DNA of 32,534 nucleotides, taken from Ruminococcus sp. (GTDB lineage: Bacteria > Bacillota > Clostridia > Oscillospirales > Ruminococcaceae). Where the stretch lies: positions 9,463 through 41,996 of the forward strand of contig JAAVHI010000018.1 in NCBI GenBank assembly GCA_014799785.1, in the 5' to 3' direction. Position numbers and translations under genes: made by a program. The first letter of the stretch is position 1. Each line of letters opens with the position of its first letter. Positions 28,496-32,534 of the stretch are shown piece after piece. Under the pieces are notes generated by a model. The model was not told the origin of the DNA, made no database searches, and was given only the letters and a program-made list of their open reading frames with translations.

Positions 28496-28524
28496 ATAAT
28501 ACTACATTTTCCTTGCTTTGTCAA
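28496..28524 (-). promoter_or_regulatory. Promoter of the type I toxin
   Basis: Minus strand TTGACA (28524-28519) and TATTAT (28501-28496), spacer 17. The predicted start near 28490 coincides with the first base of the segment complementary to the mRNA 3' end. Confidence 0.82.
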
Positions 28525-28538
28525 GGATTTTTTTGTTT

Positions 28539-28610
28539 GTAACTCATTCCTGGCTCGAGCTGAAGCTCAGACGTGCGTTACTTTGAATTACACTTTCCAG
28601 ACGTCTGGAA
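28539..28610. repeat. Second GTAACTCA...TGAATTAC unit plus palindrome copy 2
   Basis: 28539-28591 reads GTAACTCATTCCTGGCTCGA and continues with GCTGAAGCTCAGA, ending TGAATTAC; it shares the CTCGAGCTG core with the unit at 22129. It lies just upstream of the toxin promoter. 28595-28610 is the 16-bp palindrome TTCCAGACGTCTGGAA. A hairpin CCTCGGA/TCCGAGG follows at about 28619-28647. Confidence 0.75.
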
Positions 28611-28653
28611 TGAAACAACCTCGGAACGTGTCTCCCCTGCTCCGAGGTCTATT

Positions 28654-28681
28654 TTACTGGTTAACTTTTATTTAGCGAAAT
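28654..28681. other. Right dif-like attachment site (attR) of the array
   Basis: Left arm TTACTGGTTAA is divergent (from element C). Centre CTTTTA (28665-28670) and right arm TTTAGCGAAAT (28671-28681) equal the intact site at 16924. Joining the left arm of attL to this right arm rebuilds that full site. Confidence 0.7.
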
Positions 28682-28703
28682 TACTCATCAAGATTAGGGT
28701 TAT

Positions 28704-28746
28704 GTGATTTCTATCCCTGTTCGTTCCTCACAGGGATAGAAATCAC
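28704..28746. terminator. Strong 17-bp hairpin right of the array
   Basis: GTGATTTCTATCCCTGT and ACAGGGATAGAAATCAC, perfect, 9-base loop, then TTTT on the plus strand. It may end transcripts from either side. The DNA from here to 28947 holds no convincing gene. Confidence 0.65.
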
Positions 28747-28947
28747 TTTTGGACTTCGTGTCGCGGTCAGGTAACTTTCTGATGTCAGTGCTTAGCGGGT
28801 CATTCTTCGATGTCTGGCTTCGATGTACTTTCACGCGACCCTCACCCGAATTGTCTGACAAATGCAGAGGACGCTTAGTTTTGGACGATTTAAGAGCTTT
28901 TACATTGATATGGTTCATTTTCAGTCTGCTTTTTAAATTCTCAAAAA

Positions 28948-30183
28948 TTAAACATAAACATAATTCCAAATACCGGAAAGCTTTTCGTTTGAAAGTGCAA
29001 AACTAAGTTCCTCGATATTTTTAAAATATCCGATAGTACTTCTCAATTCAATTATCTCATCGGCAAGATTTTCATCAATTCCCGGAAGCTGCATAAAATC
29101 ACTTTTGCTTCCTGTATTGATGTTAACCCTATAAATCTCAGCAGAAACATCACTTAACGTTTGTGACTCCATATCATCATTGATTATTCCGGTCATACCG
29201 GCAGAAATAACATACACATATGGTCTTATTGTCTCAAGCTTGCTTTGACCGATTCCGCTTACATTCAGTAAATCATCTACCGATGTAAATCCTACATTTC
29301 TTGCATATTCAACAATTTTATTGGCAGTTGATTCCCCTATTCCCTTTATGTAAGTCAAATCCCTTGCGTCTGCTGAATTAAGTTCGATCGGAAAATTCGG
29401 ACTGTATTCTGTTTCCATCATATTAAATAAATCTTGATCTTCCGAATATGAACCTTCGGTATTAACAATGTCTGTTTCAAATTCGCCGTCTAAATCCGTA
29501 ACGAACTCCTCGGTTTCCATAACAAATTCTTCCGTAGTAACTTCCGTCATTACACGTACTGTAACTTCCTCAGAATGTGTTGGCGGAACAGTTGTAACAA
29601 CGGGAACTTCTGTTTCTGACTCATATGTAAATTCATGAACATTCGGCAGAGTTTCGGGCAGCGAATCAAGATCAATATATAGATATCCGTTCAAAGCAGC
29701 AAGCTTTTTATTACCTATTCCGTCAACATTCATAAGCTCGTTCATAGAATAGAAATATCCGTTTATACCTCTGTATTCAACTATTTTATTAGCCGTAATT
29801 TCACCTATTCCTCTGACCATCACCAGCTCTTCAACGCTTGCCGAATTTACGTCTAATGGAAAATATACTGTAACGCTTGTGCTTTCAGAAGTATTCTGCG
29901 TCGGCATAGTTCCGGATACAATCAAACTGTCTTTTGGTTCTTCATAAGCTGAATTTGCAATATCGTCCGATTCAAATATTTCTTCATCACTATATCCTTT
30001 AGCTGTCTCATCATTAGTCTGTCCTTTTGGAAGAGAATACACAACGACAGGCTTGCTTTCATATTTGTTGCATAAATCAGGAATTACGCCAAATGACACT
30101 ACAGTAATTATTGTAATAAGTGCGGCAAAAAGAATATGCTTATTAAAACCATCTTCTTGCTTATTTGGATCTTTTTCTTCCAC
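28948..30183 (-). CDS. Membrane-anchored ComEA-like protein with three helix-hairpin-helix domains
   Basis: 411 residues. A single N-terminal TM helix (~16-33) follows a charged start (MEEKDPNKQEDG). Three HhH units follow: ~109-170 (DVNSASVEELVMVRGIGEIT, GIGNKKLAALNGY), ~266-325 (ELNSADARDLTYIKGIGEST, SGIGQSKLETI) and ~351-411 (NINTGSKSDFMQLPGIDENL). Linkers are Thr/Glu/Val-rich. ComEA binds dsDNA outside the membrane during natural transformation and usually has one HhH pair; three units is unusual. The third unit lacks the GIG glycines, so it may not bind DNA. No comEC/comEB is visible next to it. Confidence 0.78.
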   Translation of the reverse strand: MEEKDPNKQEDGFNKHILFAALITIITVVSFGVIPDLCNKYESKPVVVYSLPKGQTNDETAKGYSDEEIFESDDIANSAYEEPKDSLIVSGTMPTQNTSESTSVTVYFPLDVNSASVEELVMVRGIGEITANKIVEYRGINGYFYSMNELMNVDGIGNKKLAALNGYLYIDLDSLPETLPNVHEFTYESETEVPVVTTVPPTHSEEVTVRVMTEVTTEEFVMETEEFVTDLDGEFETDIVNTEGSYSEDQDLFNMMETEYSPNFPIELNSADARDLTYIKGIGESTANKIVEYARNVGFTSVDDLLNVSGIGQSKLETIRPYVYVISAGMTGIINDDMESQTLSDVSAEIYRVNINTGSKSDFMQLPGIDENLADEIIELRSTIGYFKNIEELSFALSNEKLSGIWNYVYV

Positions 30184-30337
30184 GAAAGCAAACCTCTCCT
30201 ATGATATAATTTTTATATGTTAATTTATTAACATATAATGTATTCATTATGCGTGTGCATAATGCTTTAATAGCAATAATTATACCATATTATAATTGTG
30301 TTGTAAAGCATATACTATATTTAAGAATATTTTTTTA

Positions 30338-31981
30338 TTATTTAAAATACTTTGCATCTCCGAACCATACGTTATGTGAAAATGGATAATACACCAGATC
30401 AGCAGCGTTTTCATCGCTTACAAGGTACTCGTTTTCATAACATATGGGAATGAAAGTATAATCGCTGAGTATTTCCGTTTCCGCTTCTTTTATCTGCTCA
30501 ACACCGTCGGACAGGCTTTCTGACATTTTCAGAGAATTAATATTCATTGCCAACTTTGCATTTCCGCTGAAAAGCTCGTTTCCGCAAAATTTTCCGAGAA
30601 AGTCCTGAGGCAAATTCTTGTCCGCCCTTATTTCAACCAAAGCGATCGAAAAATCTCCGCTGCTTATTTTGCTGTCGTATTCAGTCACGGAAACCGTTTC
30701 AACTCCGCAGTTAAACAAAAGCCCGCTGCGCCATCTGTCGGTAATATCATAAACAGCGTCTGAAGCCAAAAAGCTTTCCGAAACTGTAATTTTCACCCCA
30801 TCCACGGATTCAATTCCAGCAGATTTCAAAGCTTCCTCCCAAAGCTGTGCCGAGTTCACGTCGTAAACCGATAACAGCATATCCGGGGACAGATCCCTGT
30901 AGCTCTTTCCCTGAACGGTTATTCCATACGGAACTATCCCATACGCCTCAGTAAACTGATCCGAAAGCATATGTGAGTAGGAGTCCCTGTTTATCGACTT
31001 CGCAAGAGCTTCACGCAGACGTTTGTTTCCAAAGTACTCGCTTTTAGTGTTGATAAGCAACCCCGCTGTTTTAACGCTTTTACCGATACAGTTATTTCCA
31101 TCAAAAAGCTTTTCATCATATTTATCCGAAATAAAGCAGTCTGTATCGCCCGCGGAAAAACTCTCGGCGTCGGCAGAGCTGTCCCTTGTAATAAAGAAAT
31201 TGATACTGTATGGGTAAACATAGTCTGCTTCCGAGTATGATGTGTTTCTCCTCATTATAAGGTAATTGTTATCCCAGTATGGATCGTAGTTCCACTCTTT
31301 AAGATAGAACGCTCCGTTTGACGCGCAGGCATCGTCTGCCATTCCGTATTTGCCCTTTGTAAGTTCAAAAAATGTTCGGCAGCATGGCATTGCGGGAGTT
31401 TCCGCAAGAAGCGACAGAAAGTTATAGTACGGATATTCCAGCTTAAATTCTACGGTGAACTCGTCAACAGCCCTTACCCCAAGCTCGCTTTTGGACTTTG
31501 TCCCGTTAAGAACGGCAGAGCTGTTCTTTATGCAGGTAAAATCTCCGCTGTGAGGGGACGCTGTTTCCGCATCGAAAATCCGCTGAAAGGCAAAAACGAA
31601 ATCGTCCGCCGTGACCGGCTCTGAGAAATCCTCCATAAGACTTTCCCACATACGGTTCTGCCTGAGACGGAACGTATAGGTCATTCCATCCTCGGACATG
31701 GAAAAGCTCTCTGCCGCCGCAGGAACGACCGCGCCCGAAGCGTCGGTTTTCATAAGCCCCTCCATCATGTTTGCAATTATCATTTTCGATTCATCATCAA
31801 CAGCCATCTGCGGGTCGAGATTCTGCGGATTGTTTTCTATATTCATTTTGAAGATGTGTCCGGAACCGTCGTCCTCTTTGCAGGACGGCAGCATAACCGT
31901 TACCAATAAGCATAAAAAAAGAAACGCTATATTACGAATACGAATACTTTTCAAAGCAAATACTCCTCTAAATTTTTTCAT
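30338..31981 (-). CDS. Oligopeptide ABC transporter substrate-binding lipoprotein (family 5)
   Basis: 547 residues. Lipoprotein signal with LPSC lipobox (Cys 34). Family 5 solute-binding features: NIENNPQNLDPQMAVDDESK, IANMMEGLMKTDASG, the DGMTYTFRLRQNRMWE motif, PVTADDFVFAFQRI, and KRLREALAKSINRD. It captures peptides or nickel-type ligands for an ABC importer; the ligand is not readable. No permease or ATPase gene lies next to it, so it may be an orphan using a distant transporter. The upstream gene is nrdG, 38 bases away on the same strand. Confidence 0.85.
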   Translation of the reverse strand: MKKFRGVFALKSIRIRNIAFLFLCLLVTVMLPSCKEDDGSGHIFKMNIENNPQNLDPQMAVDDESKMIIANMMEGLMKTDASGAVVPAAAESFSMSEDGMTYTFRLRQNRMWESLMEDFSEPVTADDFVFAFQRIFDAETASPHSGDFTCIKNSSAVLNGTKSKSELGVRAVDEFTVEFKLEYPYYNFLSLLAETPAMPCCRTFFELTKGKYGMADDACASNGAFYLKEWNYDPYWDNNYLIMRRNTSYSEADYVYPYSINFFITRDSSADAESFSAGDTDCFISDKYDEKLFDGNNCIGKSVKTAGLLINTKSEYFGNKRLREALAKSINRDSYSHMLSDQFTEAYGIVPYGITVQGKSYRDLSPDMLLSVYDVNSAQLWEEALKSAGIESVDGVKITVSESFLASDAVYDITDRWRSGLLFNCGVETVSVTEYDSKISSGDFSIALVEIRADKNLPQDFLGKFCGNELFSGNAKLAMNINSLKMSESLSDGVEQIKEAETEILSDYTFIPICYENEYLVSDENAADLVYYPFSHNVWFGDAKYFK

Positions 31982-32019
31982 ATTCTAAATATAGCATTTT
32001 TTAACATGAATTTCAAGAG

Positions 32020-32532
32020 CTAAAGCTCCGCTTCCGCAACTTTTTTTTCTGTAAGACTTTTTTTAACGTCAATGATACGCTGATTCGAGCTTCCCTTGAA
32101 CTTCAGCAGTATATCTCTTTTACTCAGAACAAACGGGCCGTCCACAAGATAATCCGTAACCGAAAGCAATTCGTTGTAGTAATTGTCGGAATCGGCGTGT
32201 TCCGTAAGATATTCATACAAATATCCCGTGTAGGTAACAACGTTCATGCCAGCTTTTTTTACTTCAAGACCAAGCTCGTAAAGCTGTTTAGCCTGACAAA
32301 ACGGCTCTCCGCCGCTGAATGTAACTCCGTCCAGCAGCGGATTGCCATTTATCTTTTCAAGCAGGCTTTCAAGGGTAACGTCCTCTCCCCCGTCAAAATC
32401 ATGGGTCTGGGGATTGTGACACCCCTCGCAGTGATGAGGACAGCCCTGCGTAAATATAGTAAGTCTTATTCCCGGACCGTCAACGATCGAATCGTTGATT
32501 ACTCCCGAAATTTTTATAGTATCGGATAACAT
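32020..32532 (-). CDS. nrdG: Anaerobic ribonucleotide reductase activating protein NrdG
   Basis: 170 residues, with the start codon 2 bases from the window end. Radical SAM motif CPHHCEGCHN (Cys 31, 35 and 38) binds a 4Fe-4S cluster. DGVTFSGGEPF is the SAM-binding GGE motif. GVINDSIVDGPGIRLTIFTQ is the typical NrdG N terminus. It generates the glycyl radical on the anaerobic reductase NrdD, which is expected just outside the window. An anaerobic host is implied. Confidence 0.92.
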   Translation of the reverse strand: MLSDTIKISGVINDSIVDGPGIRLTIFTQGCPHHCEGCHNPQTHDFDGGEDVTLESLLEKINGNPLLDGVTFSGGEPFCQAKQLYELGLEVKKAGMNVVTYTGYLYEYLTEHADSDNYYNELLSVTDYLVDGPFVLSKRDILLKFKGSSNQRIIDVKKSLTEKKVAEAEL

Positions 32533-32534
32533 AC

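Larger units (their letters stand above)
18894..28664 (-). mobile_element. Element C: second inovirus prophage, ~9.8 kb
   Basis: Structural genes are on the minus strand. From right to left: XRE repressor (divergent), ssDNA-binding protein, coiled-coil TM protein, 46-aa protein, major coat, 28-aa protein, Zot, pIII-like, pVI-like, small membrane proteins, RHH protein, Rep_trans-type Rep, a 378-aa protein and an LQQR-motif protein. About 1.2 kb of hairpins and a type I toxin-antitoxin fill the right end. No recombinase. Gene order around zot and the Rep family differ from element A, so A and C are distinct phages, not a duplication. Confidence 0.85.

Noticed and set aside
28700..28969. Minus-strand 89-aa frame overlapping the ComEA-like 3' end
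   Set aside because: No SD, overlaps the strong hairpin, and no domain was recognised; it may be chance.

Overview
The window looks like a low- to mid-GC Clostridia chromosome, most like Ruminococcus and relatives. This is inferred from the archaeal-type phosphoglycerate mutase, the his genes, the ComEA-like protein and the general codon use; no rRNA is present to settle it. The host backbone is at both ends. On the left are hisI (cut by the window edge), a GIY-YIG nuclease gene wedged between hisI and hisE, hisE, a Cys-rich protein, apgM, tRNA-Pro(GGG), a secreted transglutaminase-like protein and about 1.1 kb of decayed DNA. On the right are a ComEA-like protein with three HhH domains, an oligopeptide-binding lipoprotein and nrdG.

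The middle 22 kb (6517-28681) is a tandem array of three integrated single-strand-DNA-type elements. Four copies of a 28-bp, 11-6-11 dif-like site mark the borders (about 6517, 16924, 18877 and 28654). Element A (6534-16934) is a filamentous-phage (inovirus) prophage with its structural genes on the + strand. It carries an ssDNA-binding protein, HUH Rep, small membrane proteins, major coat, pIII-like adsorption protein, pVI-like protein and a Zot/pI ATPase. A leftward accessory operon (including a SprT-like protease), an RHH protein, and an XRE repressor with a two-TM partner precede them. Element B (16941-18887) is only about 1.9 kb: a second HUH Rep, a catalytic-domain-only tyrosine recombinase and GC-rich hairpins. 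It looks like a satellite. Element C (18894-28664) is a second inovirus on the - strand. It has a different Rep family, its own coat, Zot and pIII-like genes, an XRE/two-TM pair with three palindromic operators, long non-coding hairpins and a type I toxin-antitoxin module.

A and C encode no recombinase. The simplest reading is integration by host XerC/D at dif, or by B's recombinase, with each integration rebuilding a usable site for the next, as in the CTX/RS1/TLC array of Vibrio cholerae. The two inoviruses share little at protein level except an almost identical ~95-residue block in their pIII-like proteins, a small LQQR-motif protein, a membrane protein that is split in A and intact in C, and the repressor plus membrane-protein pair. 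All functional statements rest on motifs and context read by eye; no database search was run.
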